From NCBI GenBank assembly GCA_038093515.1, contig JBBPSI010000004.1, forward strand, positions 431,976 through 495,975: DNA of 64,000 nt, given 5' to 3'. The stretch's first letter is position 1. Each line of letters opens with the position of its first letter. The notes beneath the pieces are model-generated. The model saw only the letters and a program-made list of their open reading frames with translations. It searched no databases and was not told where the DNA came from. A program made the position numbers and the translations under genes. This DNA is from Butyriboletus loyo (taxonomy: Eukaryota > Basidiomycota > Agaricomycetes > Boletales > Boletaceae). Shown here in pieces: positions 22,637-34,398 of this stretch.

Positions 22637-25600
22637 TTAAACAGAATCGCTCAATTCGATCGGTACTTGGCTATACCCTACCCTCGTCCTCCCATTCACC
22701 GACTCCCAGGCTCCCCACAGTGCACTTTGTATGCTTCCCCACACACCCTCGCCCCATCGCCACCCACTCGCCTTCTCTCCCGCCTCCGCCTCCTCCCCTT
22801 GCAAGACACTCCCCACCGGTCTCCTCCACCGCCTCAGCAACAGCGAACTCGTCACCACGCTCACACTCGAGAAAGCCATTGCAGCACCTGCCAGCATCGG
22901 ATGCATATAGATTCCAAAGGGAAGCAGTATTCCCATCGCAAGCGGAATCCCTAACAGGTTATAGATACACGCCCACGCGAGGTTCCTCCGGATCGTACGG
23001 AAGATGGAGCGAGAGAGGTGCAGGGCCGCAACGACATCGAGTAGATCAGAACGCATCAGGACAATGTCGGCTGCTTCAATGGCAACCGATGTGCCAGACT
23101 TGAGGGCGATGCCAACAGTGGCAGCAACGAGCGCAGGGGAATCGTTGATCCCATCTCCAACCTGTCGTAGTGCAACAAGTCAGGTCAGAGGGAGGATCGA
23201 GCGAGCTGAAACTTACCATAGCGACTCCCCCCTCCTTCATGAGCTCAGCCACAAGCGCAGCCTTGCCCTTTGGACTCATGTTCGCCCATACATTCTCGGG
23301 TTGAATACCCACATCCTTTGCCACGGCTAAAGCAGTGCTCATCCCATCGCCTGTTATCATACCAACGTCAATACCCATCGTCCGTAAAGCCCTGATGGCT
23401 TGTGCGGAAGACGGCTTTGGCGCGTCTGAGAGGGAGAGCGCTAGGATGGGAACAGGGAGAGAGGAGCCACGGCCCATCGATACATACACGACCGTTCGTG
23501 CCATGGGACTTTCTCGTGTTTCGAAGTTAGATAACGTGGAGGGTAATATCGCCTCTTCAGATTGTGTGACAAATCTGGGAGTGCCGACCAAAAGCGTATA
23601 TTTTGATGCGGAGAGGGAAAGGACAGCTCTGACACCAGCCCCGGTGACGCTCTCGAACGACTCTACCGTAGGTTGGGGTACGTCGAGTCCACATTCCCTC
23701 AGAAGATCCATGCCGTATACTGCGATGGCCTTGGCGAGAGGGTGTTCTGAACGTGCTTCGGTTGCCAGTAGCATTGCGATAGCAGCTGCGCGAGTCGTCA
23801 CCCCGTCCGCACACTCGACCGAGAGTGTGCATGGTCTGGCGGCTTCATCGAGTAGATGATTGCCCAGCGGAGGAACCCATGCCAATCCAGCGACACCAAG
23901 TTTGCCTTCGGTCACCGTACCGGTCTTGTCGAGCATTATTCGCTTGATAGATCCACTGGCTTCTAATGCTCTCCCGCCCTTGATCAAGATACCGTTCTTC
24001 GCCCCCACCCCTGTTCCTACCATGATGGCGGTTGGTGTACTCAGCCCTAACGCGCAAGGACAAGCCACCACAACCACCGATATACACATCTGCAAGCACA
24101 CAGCGAGCTTACTTGCCCCGTGCCGATGGAACATCGCAGGTAACGCGTCCACACTGAGTACATTCGCAATGATCGTCCATATCACGAACGTGAGCACAGA
24201 GAGAACAATCACCGTCGGTACAAAGTACCCCGCGACGCGGTCTGCGAATGCCTGGATAGGGGCTTTGGAAGTTTGCGTTTCTTCGACGAGTTTGACGATT
24301 TGTGCGAGTGCTGTATCTTTGCCTGCACGCGTGACGAGCATATCGAATGATCCTAACCCATTGACGGTGCCACCGATAACTGCATCGCCAACCTGTTTGA
24401 GAACGGGAATGGGTTCTCCGGTGATGGCGCTTTCGTCGACGGAGGAGGAACCACGGGTGACAGTACCGTCCGCTGGTAGCTTGTCCCCGGGGACAAGCTT
24501 GATTGTATCACCCACTTGAACGAGCTCTGTGGGGATGCGCTTCTCCTGGGTACATGCCGGCGCATCTGTGTATATAGTGGCCATTGTCGGTGCGAGAGCC
24601 ATGAGATCTGTGAGTGCTGCACTGGTCTTGCCTTTTGCGCGGTTCTCTAGCCAGCGGCCGAGAGAAATAAACATGATGAGCATGGTGCTCGTGTCAAAGA
24701 AGACAAAGGGACGGAAGCCGGGAGTGGTATTAAAGGCTGCGAAAAGCATGGCAAAAAGTGAATAGAAGTATGCAGCAGACGTTCCAAGCATGATGAGCAC
24801 GTCCATGGTGGGGCTTCTATGTTTGAGTGCCTTGAATGCGTTACGATAAAATTTCTGACCGATCCAGAATTGTGCGGGGGTAGTGAGGACGAGTATGAGA
24901 ATGTCGGTGAGATAGATGTCGTTAAACAAGCGATAGCTGACAAACGGGTGTAAACAGGATATGTGCGGTGCGACCATGCTAAGGAAGAAGACGGGTAGGG
25001 CAAAGGCAATGCTCCACTTGAGACGACCAAGCCATTCTTGAATTTCTTTGGTCCTCGCGAGAGAGAGTTTCTGAGTAGCGTCCTGTTGATCGGAAAGTAG
25101 AGCGTCAAAGCCCATTTCTTCAATCCTGTCGACCATCTCTCGTGGACCGATCAAGCCAGGTTCAAAGTCGATCTTGGCGGTCTCGGTAGCGAGAGAGACT
25201 GCGACGTTATTGATGCCTGGTATGTCGCGGAGACCGTTCTCAACGGTAGAAGTACATGACGAGCAGGTCATGCCATATATGCGAAGTGTGACTGTATCTG
25301 ACCGAACTTCAGGTACCAGCGTAGCATCGAATCCAACGTCAGATATTTCCTGTACAAGGGAGACGGTAAGCGAATATAGGAGAAGCATGATGTGCGGACC
25401 TACGTTGATGATCTTCTCTTCGGTCCACGCTGTTGGGTCGTATTCGACAACACCACGTTCGGCGAGGAGGGCTACCTTTACAGAGTATATGCCAGGTTGT
25501 GTTCGGAGCACGCCTTCGATCGACTGCGTGGGATGTGAATGCCACTGCAACTGCTGAATGCCGAAAAGACTCACTTCTACACAGGCGCCACAAGTCATGC

Positions 25601-25778
25601 CCTCTATTCGGAGCTCGCATTTACCTGGTGTAGCACTGTCGCATGGGGGGAGCAGGAGCTCATTCCCTGAAGATGGCATACGTGCCATCGATGTAGACTG
25701 GTGAGAGAAAAGTTTCCCATGTGAGGGGCAGTGGAACTCGCGGTCATACATCGGTTCCATTTCTGAGCGGTCCGGCAT
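22637..25778 (-). CDS. CCC2: Copper-transporting P1B-type ATPase Ccc2
   Basis: Pumps Cu(I) from the cytosol into the Golgi lumen, where it loads multicopper oxidases and laccases. Exons 25778-25575, 25523-25404, 25349-23217 and 23161-22637 give 993 residues. Two N-terminal heavy-metal domains are seen ([22 protein letters not shown]), then membrane helices, the TGEPIPV actuator loop, the CPC ion site ([17 protein letters not shown]), the phosphorylation site [10 protein letters not shown], the SEHPLAKAI nucleotide-site His, [10 protein letters not shown] and [11 protein letters not shown]. All catalytic motifs are intact. The N-terminus has internal Mets at 25760 and 25688 that could serve as start. 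The first ATG is only 18 bp from the stop codon of VPS5, so the CCC2 promoter must lie inside the VPS5 3' end, or a later Met is used. Confidence 0.94.
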
Positions 25779-25796
25779 AGCACGTGTTACGTAATC

Positions 25797-28325
25797 TCAT
25801 GTAGTCCCCACTGGCACTCCTCTCAAATCTCCACTCACTCTCTTCAGCAGCATTTGTTGGTAGTTCTCCCAGACAGAGATGAGCTGTGGTCACCCCTCGT
25901 CAATACCTGCACAATCGCAACCATAGCCACGGTCCACTTGCCTCTTTCTGTCGTGAAATCATCCCGTTCAAAATGGCTTGCAAAGCATCTTTGAAATCGT
26001 CAACCCGCTCCTGTTCAAACCGTGCCGTCTCCGACTTGATCAATTTGGAACATTGATCAAATTCGCGCTTCGCATCCAGCGCGCGCCGCTCGGCCTGTGC
26101 AATCCATCCTTGGTGACAAATACAATCAGGAATAGCACGACACAGCTTGCCTCAGTGACCAAGCTGACGGTGTGGCCCGCCCGCTCAGTTGGAAGGCGCC
26201 CCTGTGCCTTGGCGCGCTCGTGTATTTGCCGTACACGTCGAACCTCTGCATCTGCATTTTGCCAGTTCATGTACGTTCGCACACGGGAGTTGAAAGCCAG
26301 CTTTCGTATCTGGGTTTGAGCCGCATTTTCAATCCAAACGAATCAAACATACCCGAACAGAGTTGATGAGCCTCGAGTACTCGTCCGCTATTTCATGATG
26401 AGATACTGCTTTCGTTGGTTTGAAGATAAAGAGATACCTGTGCTCATGAGTGTCATCACATCCTGCTGCGACTGTGTATTCTGAGCTTCTGCTGCCGCTT
26501 GCCCGACGTTCGCCAGTGCACCAAGCGTTTGCTGCAACTGTTCGCCGATATCAGACACTGACAACTCGGCGACAGCCGTCGCGAATTCGCGCGTAGCGGA
26601 AGCAAGTTCTGTGGAATCGTTGGCGTTGGCATCATACCGTTAGTGGGCAAAAACGAGACAGAAAAGGTTCCCACCGGCTCGTTGTCTCGCAACGATCTCG
26701 ATGCTCTTGACGAGACCGCGTAATTGGGATTCGAGTCCGTCGAGGTAGGCACGTTGTTTATCAAACCACTGAATGGGATGTATATTTCGGACAATTGTTG
26801 ATATGTACATCGTGATGCTCACCTCATCTGTTTCGTGGAACCGAGGACCAGCCAACGTCTGTCCAATCGATGCCATAAGCCCACCTTTCTCGTGGGCCAT
26901 CTCGGCTTTTCTGTGTTTGATCTACAAAAGTAAAAAGCGCTTAACCCACAGAAGGAAGGCAGCAACAAAATGGACCAACGTCTAAAGCAAAATTGTCGCT
27001 CTCCAAGAAAAACTTGAGATCTGGATCCTTGTACAGCACGGGATGGTTTGCTATCTTTTGTATACATTTCTCGAGTGCTAAGCGCCGCTGCTGTATGAAT
27101 TGCTCGTCAAAACGCCCAAAAGGATTCTTTTCTGGTGCGGGTGGGACAACGACCCCGGGATTGTTCATGGAAAGCGTTTCATACAGCCAGAGGAAATCAG
27201 AGTATCTACGAAGAACAGAGAACGTTGCCTTGGAAAAGAGTGGCGAAGACGTCTGGCATAAACCAAAGCACTGAGTGAGGCGGGCATTAACCAACGAGTA
27301 AGAACATACTTGGGTGTGAACAGTGTAAAGAGTGTGAGCTCTAATAGGATCCCCGACCTTTTGTGGGTCGTCCACCGAGATAACAAAAAGAGGCGGAATC
27401 GGTCCTTCGCTACGTTTAGACGGAGCAGGAGATCCAGATAACTATGCATCCAAACCGGACCAGCATTCAATCACAGCTCCAGGCGACAACAAAGAGTACT
27501 CACCAGAGGAGATCCAGCATTTCTGAATCGTGCCGTCTGTCCAATGGGTGTGTCATCGTCATCGTCGTCATTGTTAGCGGTAGTGTTTGGCGTAGAAAAA
27601 CCCGTGATGGCTGTAGCGTTGTCGTGACTACCCCATCCTGTCTGCCACCCTCCGTGGCTCTCCCCTCCAAGCGCAAGGCTCGCAAACGCACGGTCAATGT
27701 TTGAAGGTGATTGTTGGTCCAGAGGCGAAACTATCGCACGCTCGGGAGACGTAAACGAGGAAATGGGTTCTTTGGGGGAAGAGAACTGTGAAGGCGTAGG
27801 CCCTTCCGAGCGCGATATCGATGAGGCAGCGCTGGTACCAACCTCGTCGGCAGGTGGAATCGGAGGCGTCCTCTCGCGGAGAGGTGACTCTGAAGGCGCT
27901 GGTTCTACTGCGGTCTGGGACTGGTCCCCTGTGCTCGGCGTAAATGGTTCCAACCCGAGCGTTCGTGATGTCGTTGTATCAAGGTGTGCATCGCTATGAC
28001 TTGCGCTCTGCTCGTCCTCGTGGTCCTCTGCTGTCACTATGGCTGCATCCAGCGGGTCCGCTCGGACTGCGATATTGTTTTGATTGCCATGACCATAATC
28101 ACTCGTGAAATAGGACTCGGTCGTCGTCTGTGTCGTGCTGGGATGATCCTCGAAACCTGATTTGAAGTATTCGATATCGGTGTGAGAGGGCAGCGACTGT
28201 TGTTGTTGCCCAAAGCTAGACCAAGGATCTGGAGAACCCGAACGTGGCTGGGCAAATGGGTCTTCGAACGGGTTCTCTTCGAGTATATTTCGCGAGGGTA
28301 CAAGCAAGTCGTCGAAACCTTCCAT
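25797..28325 (-). CDS. VPS5: Retromer sorting nexin Vps5 (PX-BAR)
   Basis: Sorting nexin that, with Vps17, bends endosomal membranes into tubules for retromer recycling to the Golgi. Ten exons (28325-27504, 27441-27310, 27252-26980, 26921-26823, 26768-26675, 26608-26438, 26387-26359, 26309-26151, 26094-25942, 25883-25797) give 672 residues. About 290 low-complexity residues precede the PX domain (FVISVDDPQKVGD, FSVLRRYSDFLWLYETL, VVPPAPEKN, QRRLALEKCIQKI), followed by a BAR domain (WFDKQRAYLDGLE, QIHERAKAQGRLP, AERRALDAKREFDQC, FEQERVDDFKDAL, LISVWENYQQMLLKR). Two introns only restore this BAR sequence if GC-AG borders are used: donor GAG|GCAAGC at 26150 and GAG|GCAAGT at 25941. One exon has only 29 nt. 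Followed at 18 bp by CCC2, preceded at 147 bp by MVP1. Confidence 0.93.
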
Positions 28326-28472
28326 GGCGTGTGATGGGTGGTATGGGTTATCGGGTTTTGACGTGTCGATCCTCAGCCGAGTACAGACGTCCAAACAAGG
28401 TCCATGTCAGTGCATAAATCAGGATGTACATCAAAGCATCAAGTAGTGTAGCAGTCTTAGAAGTGCTCCTCA

Positions 28473-31062
28473 TCACTGTTCTAATGGCATCTCGTCCACA
28501 ATATTCCCCAATGACATCCAATTGGCCAAAATGCTGTCCGCAAACGCTTGCTCTTCGCGTGCTAGTGTCTGCATCAGCTTTGAAAGAAGTGTATTCTCCC
28601 TGTTATGGAGCACGACCCGTAGTTCGTGCCACATGCTTCCATGTACGCGCTGCAGTCAGCGCCGCACCCATCAATGGTCTAAATGTGCTCACCATGCTCG
28701 AATGAACACTCGTCGGTTAAGAAGTAACGTTATGGTTGCCTGGTCTTTCTCGATCAGGACGAGCACTCTATCGGCGTCCTCTTGCCACCTATCCTTCTGA
28801 GCCACTTTGATGCCTTCAAGCTTCATTGAATTCGAGTCCACCCGTTTCTTGAGGCGCTCGACATTATCAAGTGCAAGACGATCATGTCTGACAAACAGAT
28901 CCCGCATAGCCATATAGAGGTCTCGTTGGCTCTGTGACTCGTTGTAAACAAGCAACCAATAAAACGTCAATCGCTTAGGTTACCTTCAGAGACTCCAACG
29001 TCGACCGTAGCAGAGAGTGTGTCTATTGAATTCAGTGCTGATTCTGACCTGAAAAAGAAAGAGGGACGTACGCGTTGTTCCAACAGGTCAGACTGCTGTT
29101 GTGTATGTTCAGCGATGCGTCCGATTCCATGCCGCACGCCATCACAAAACTCGCAATCGTCGCCTCTCCAACACCTCTCATTAACTTCGACAACAACTCT
29201 CAAAACGTTCGTCAGGCGTGCCAGGTCAGCCTGCTCACCGGACACAAAGGGTTCAAAAGCGTCACCAGTGCGTAACGAGTGCCCAGAATCCGACATTGAT
29301 GACGCCGGTGCAGGGGTATCAGAAATATTCGGCAACAGATTAGACCAGAAGGGGAATATGGAGTGAGCCGCCACATAGGTAGGGCGAAGATTTGGTGGAA
29401 CCCATACCGCAGCTGATTCACGTCTCTTTATGATGCGTTCCGTGAGTATACATATCTTCTGCCATTGTTCAATCAATGGGTTAAGCTTTCCACGGACGAC
29501 TCTGGAACGCAAACGTCAGTATCCCGAGAATTCCGGTGTTCCACCACCTACGCAAGTTTATCTTCGAGATCACTGGGAATAGACATCTCCTCTATCCGAT
29601 CAATTCGCTTACTGGCGGACTCCTCCTCGAGAGCGACCGTATTGTTTTTGCGCCACATTTCAAAGGATGACTCCGTCAAAAATGTAGAAAGAAGACCATC
29701 TTCTTTGATCACAGGGTGGTTTCTGCAATCGTTGGTCAAGAACGCTCGTTCACGCAACCAAAAGCACCCACATCAGTGAATTAAGGAACCTTACAAGGCC
29801 TTTCCTGGGTAGCGACGGTTGAGAAATTACGGAGACCTTTTGAGCCCGTTGAGCGTACCTTCTTTGCTCGAGGAATTCTGCGTCCGCTGCTAGGAATGAC
29901 GAGGTCAACGGAAGAACTAGCAAAATGGTGGTATTGAGGACTGACGTTGTATTCGCTTCGGTGGAAGTGGAGGGAGAAGTCGAAACGGGTATCGCCGAAC
30001 CAAGCAATCACACAAGAAAGCAAATTCAGAATAACGATGATGGACAGGAGGACCGCGCTATTGACCATGACTTGATCAGTTGACACCGTGCAAGAGTCGA
30101 CAGAAGGCACGCACTTCCGTTGAGATCTCATACACGGTATACCTATTCAGAAGGTGTCCTTGTTGTCCTTGAATGGTCACAGCGACGGTTTCTTGTTTCT
30201 TCCACCAATCTTTGGGAAGGCCAGACCCGGACAAAGTGGATGATGCGCCATTTACAGTAGTGGTGCTCCGTGGCGAGTTGAGATCAGAGGGACCTCCGAT
30301 AATACCACCGTATCGAGGGATATTCCAAGGGTCCTCCGTTGGGTAGCTGGGCAGGGTGGGTTTCACGGCACTCTGTCTATAAGGTGAATACGAAGTGCTG
30401 AAGGCGGAGGTGCTAGGTTGTAGGGCATCGAGGTTCAAACTGGGAATGGGCAAATTGTTCTCGGCGCCGAGGGCAGCTATTTGTTCAATGCTAATGTCTG
30501 CCAGATACACCTCAAGGTCGGGACATCGCAGTAGCACGAGAAACCGGACATACCTTTCCCCGACTGTGCCAGAGCAACCAATGCCAGAGCTACAAAGAAC
30601 TCGAGTCTCGAGACTCGGGATTTCGAGCTAACTAGGTTCACAATCTAACATACTAATCAATGTCTCGGGTAGCCTCGTGCAATCGAAATGTTACCCTATC
30701 GATGGTTGCAGCTGGGAGCAAAGAAGTGGCAAGGACTCGTGAAAGGGCGTTGACCGACACCTCCCCCGAGTTAATGGTGTCCACAGCCGCAAAAGCCGTA
30801 TGGTACGTCTCGGGCACTGCTGCATCGGCTGAAAACCGGCTGCGTAAGCACGTGAAGTTGCACATTCACTGGGCATTTTACCTATAACTGAGCTGAATGC
30901 CGAGGTTGCAGTACTGACAGGCGGGGGGGAGGGTGATGGCGCAGCGCTCCACGGGTCATCGTAAATTGAAACAGCAAGTGGGTTTTCGTCGACGAAACTA
31001 CTTCCTAGACCGTTGGTTGGTGTTGTGCCGTATCGCTGTGCAAGTCGTGGAGCATTGAACAT
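28473..31062 (-). CDS. MVP1: Sorting nexin Mvp1 (SNX8-like)
   Basis: PX-BAR sorting nexin acting in endosomal recycling. Twelve exons (31062-30882, 30828-30695, 30644-30554, 30497-30115, 30057-29946, 29886-29859, 29804-29772, 29722-29552, 29501-29072, 29023-28985, 28931-28693, 28635-28473) give 667 residues. The N-terminal part holds the EH-like region (AFAAVDTINSGEVSVNALSR, RLEFFVALALVALAQSGKD). The PX domain is unmistakable once spliced: HHRYSEFAFLCDCLVRRYPF, LLPPLPPKRI, DAEFLEQRRKGLVRFLN, NHPVIKEDGLLSTFLTE. The BAR part reads FVSGEQADLARLTNVL, CWRGDDCEFCDGVRHG, SQRDLYMAMRDLFVRHDRL, FIRACMWHELRVVLHNREN. Several exons are tiny (28, 33 and 39 nt), so unspliced frames hide the protein. Lies 147 bp upstream of VPS5 on the same strand. 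Confidence 0.92.
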
Positions 31063-31272
31063 TGTGGTAGTGAATCGATATTAGGTTATTACTGCCAGTT
31101 GGTCGTGAAGTCGACGAACTAAACAGGCTGCATTTGACGCGCTTGTAGTCGCGTGTTCTTGGAACAAACCTCACAACAGCGTCAAATCTTAATGCGTGTT
31201 TTTCGTGTGAGCAAGCCAATATAAACTATGTACAACATCGCTAATTGCTCCAATGAAATGGTCCTTAATCCG

Positions 31273-34116
31273 TTAAATTGCATCAGTTGTGATCTTGGCA
31301 GCAAAATGAAGGGTCCACGAGGACAAGAGCCGCTTCGAGTTCACACCCTCACCGTCGAGGCTGCCGAAATCAATTAACAAACACAGAACAAAGAAGACGC
31401 TCGAGTGACGTACCCTGGTGACCCATAAGTCAGAGGAGCAATGTACGCGAACATCGCGAACATCACAACAGCAAAGGCTACAACCAGTGCTGGACCCTTC
31501 ACTCCGAGGTCCGCATACTGCGTAGACTGCATCCTCGTCATACGTCCAGCTATCGATATAGGGTAGTTGATAGATTCAGACAAGACGAAACTCAACACCG
31601 AGCCAGCCAACATTGCCGATGCGAGGTGCGAAGGAAGGTAGTGGTGAATAAAGAGCTGACGGCCCATAAGGAAGAACGGCAAGTAGTGTACTGCCCATAC
31701 GAGCAGGAAGAAACCTCCAGAGTTCCACAGGCGATTGCGGACAGCTGTTGCAAAACGATCAGGCTAGCCTTTAAAGGGGGTTAACAAAAACTTACGATCG
31801 GGGACAGGATTGAGTCCACGTCGTCGTGCCAGAAGGTCAGCAACAACTATACCCACATAGATCGAGATGGCGATAACACACGACCACCATCCAACGATAT
31901 TACCGATGAGGTAAATCTGTTTTTGGGTATCGTTCTCTGTCCAGAAGCTGATGCCACTCAGAAGGAATGGCCAGTTGATTGGTCCACTGGCGTAGGGATG
32001 TGATGCAGTAAGACCGGCATTGTGTTGGAGCATCAATAGCTGTAGCTCAACGAATTTCTTGAAGAAGCTCATTTTCCTGGGCTCTCGCGGGACGCTGTTT
32101 TCCCCAGAGAAGTCAAGGTTGCCTGGTATGACATTCATATGAGTCGTTACATCTGAGGACTGACGAACTTACTCTCACTCTCGACTATGTCATCAACGAA
32201 CCAAGAAGCACTTTTGTCCGTTGGGTTCTTGTTACCATTGATCTCCTGTTGTTTGAATCCCCATTCTGGCAACTGCTTCGAATGTGTCCACATAGATACC
32301 CTGGTTGGCACATGCACGAGTCTGAAGTGGCTTGACTTGCTCTTCCACACGTCTCCTGGCTTACCGTCGACAAGGTGGAGGGAGAACAGTGTATCATTAT
32401 GATGGGAGTGATCATCTTTTGGCCAAGTGGTAAATTCTTGGTTCGTAGGCATCAAAGGAGACGCGACATCGTGGGTCAGGAGAAGCGTTTGTGTGTTTGC
32501 GTGTAGTAGCTGGATGACATCATCGTGGTGTACGGCTCTCCCGCGACCAGCCTCAGGGAGCGCCTTGGTTGGGATAATTTGCCATTGGTTGTTTGCATCT
32601 TCATATGCATAACCAGTCACTTGCTGGCCTGACCACAGGTCAGTCACTACCTTCAGAGTATTGATGCGCCGTACCTTGGGTACTGACACGACCATCATCA
32701 TATTGAAGGGGATATCTTTCAGGATGTGAGTGCAAAAAGACCTTGGTATCCTTGTGCTTCATTGTGACAATGTCGTAGTAATGGAGGTCTATAAATGAGC
32801 GTGAGAATAAGGGAAATATTTCAAGGTTCATCACTGACCTTGACTGTTAACCAGCAACTCGTTACCAATGAGCGTTTCCTGGAAAGCGGGGCTCATGAAC
32901 GAATCACCGGGGCCCGAGTGGATCAAGACAGCGAAGTGGACATAAAAGAACGAGAGATATATGATGAATGGAATGACAATCAAGCCAATCGCCCGGGCCG
33001 CAAAATGTCTCCAGAAATGTTCCTAGGAAATTCGATTTGCAGAACGACTTACGCTGATTGATAAGACCACTAACCATAGTGTAACCCTTGCGATAATCCA
33101 ATATGCCCCATAAATCGATCAGGACAGCAATCCCGATAGTAACAACCGTCAGGATACCGTTGACCTTGGAACCCCATGTGCAAGCCATGAAGAATCCAGT
33201 AGCAACGAGCCAGCTCCACCACTCTACCGAAAACTCCCTGTGGCGAAATGAGTACATGTGTTGATTTGCAACACAAAACATACCAGTAACGCAATTTACG
33301 GAAGCGTACATATGAGTAGATTGTGAGGGCCATGAAGAATATAAAAGCGGCATCAAGAAGAATGAGTCGAGACTGCGCAATGTGTGCATTGTCTAATTTG
33401 AAGCTTATGAACATCGATGCGGCGGGAAGCTGACGCAAAAAAAGAGGTACGCACCAAACAAGACAATGGATGCAGAAAACGCAGCAACGATGGTCGAATA
33501 ACCGGTTTCTTTCATGATCGCATACACCACAGGAACTGTTAGACTGCTGAGAATGGCCGGTAGCGCACGCATGCCAACATAGGGCACGTGGTTCTCGGTG
33601 TAGCTGTCTCCAATGTTCTCGAACGAGAAGTGGCCATCAAAGCCGACGAACCATCCCGCAAGTCCAAACAAAAGTTTTGCGAAGGGTGGGTGCACATCGA
33701 AGTAATACTGCCGAAGGATATAGTAGGAGGCAAACTTGCCAAAGTGAACTTCATCGAAGCTGGTGGATGTATGAATTCAAGCGTCTGAGTAGTAAGGTGT
33801 TAATCAATGAGGAATACACGCACACTACTTGGTCTGGTTGGCTAATTTTGTAGAATCGTAGCATGAAGGCGACGGCAGTAAGGACGCCCACGACTGCAGC
33901 ACTTGCCTGTGGGGTGTCCAAAACCTGCTCGAACGCGCTCCGAGCGTGCTGCGGAGGGGACCATAATCGGCGAACAAATCAAGAACGCAAGTCTGCAATA
34001 CGTACCGGATTGCGATACAACTCGTCAACATGATCCTCGTCGTCTCTGTCGTAGCTTTCCGCTCGCGGAAGACCGGCCATTGGCTTTCGTTGACGAATTT
34101 TGCTGGGGCTCACCAT
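31273..34116 (-). CDS. PMT4: Protein O-mannosyltransferase, Pmt4/POMT1 type
   Basis: ER membrane enzyme that moves mannose from dolichyl-phosphate to Ser/Thr of secretory proteins. Eleven exons (34116-34006, 33948-33824, 33759-33455, 33392-33284, 33237-33075, 33022-32839, 32788-32675, 32628-32173, 32122-31796, 31744-31414, 31360-31273) give 770 residues. The luminal loop 1 has the catalytic Asp-Glu and the His-Pro-Pro motif (VVFDEVHFGKFASYY, FDVHPPFAKLL, ENIGDSYTENHVPY). The MIR repeats include TMKHKDTKVFLHSH, RYPLQYDDGRVSTQGQQVTG and FRLVHVPTRVSMWTH, and the C-terminal helices include LVWAVHYLPFFLMGR and HHYLPSHLASAM. The RVSTQGQQVTG string and NIGDSY favour Pmt4 over Pmt1 or Pmt2; subfamily likely rather than proven. 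Confidence 0.88.
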
Positions 34117-34398
34117 GGCGGCCTCTGGGTTGTACGTGATAATACTTGTAAACAGAAGTGAAGAAACAACTTTGTTTTAAGTATGTAATGTTGAGTTGCA
34201 ACTGAGCAATCACGTGATGTTCAATACTTGCCTCCCAGACTGACCTTTCTCCGGCATGTTGCACTGTGACCTGGGGTAGCAAAGAGCGTTGAACAAGGAA
34301 CGATTTCACGGCATATCCGATTTCGTTGTATTTTGGACAACAGCATAATACAGCACGAACATCACATCTCTCGTACTGCGTTCCCCAGCTTAGCTTGG

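Noticed and set aside
23335..24519. Plus-strand frames of 174 and 219 codons over CCC2
   Set aside because: Antisense to the fully conserved ATPase motifs.
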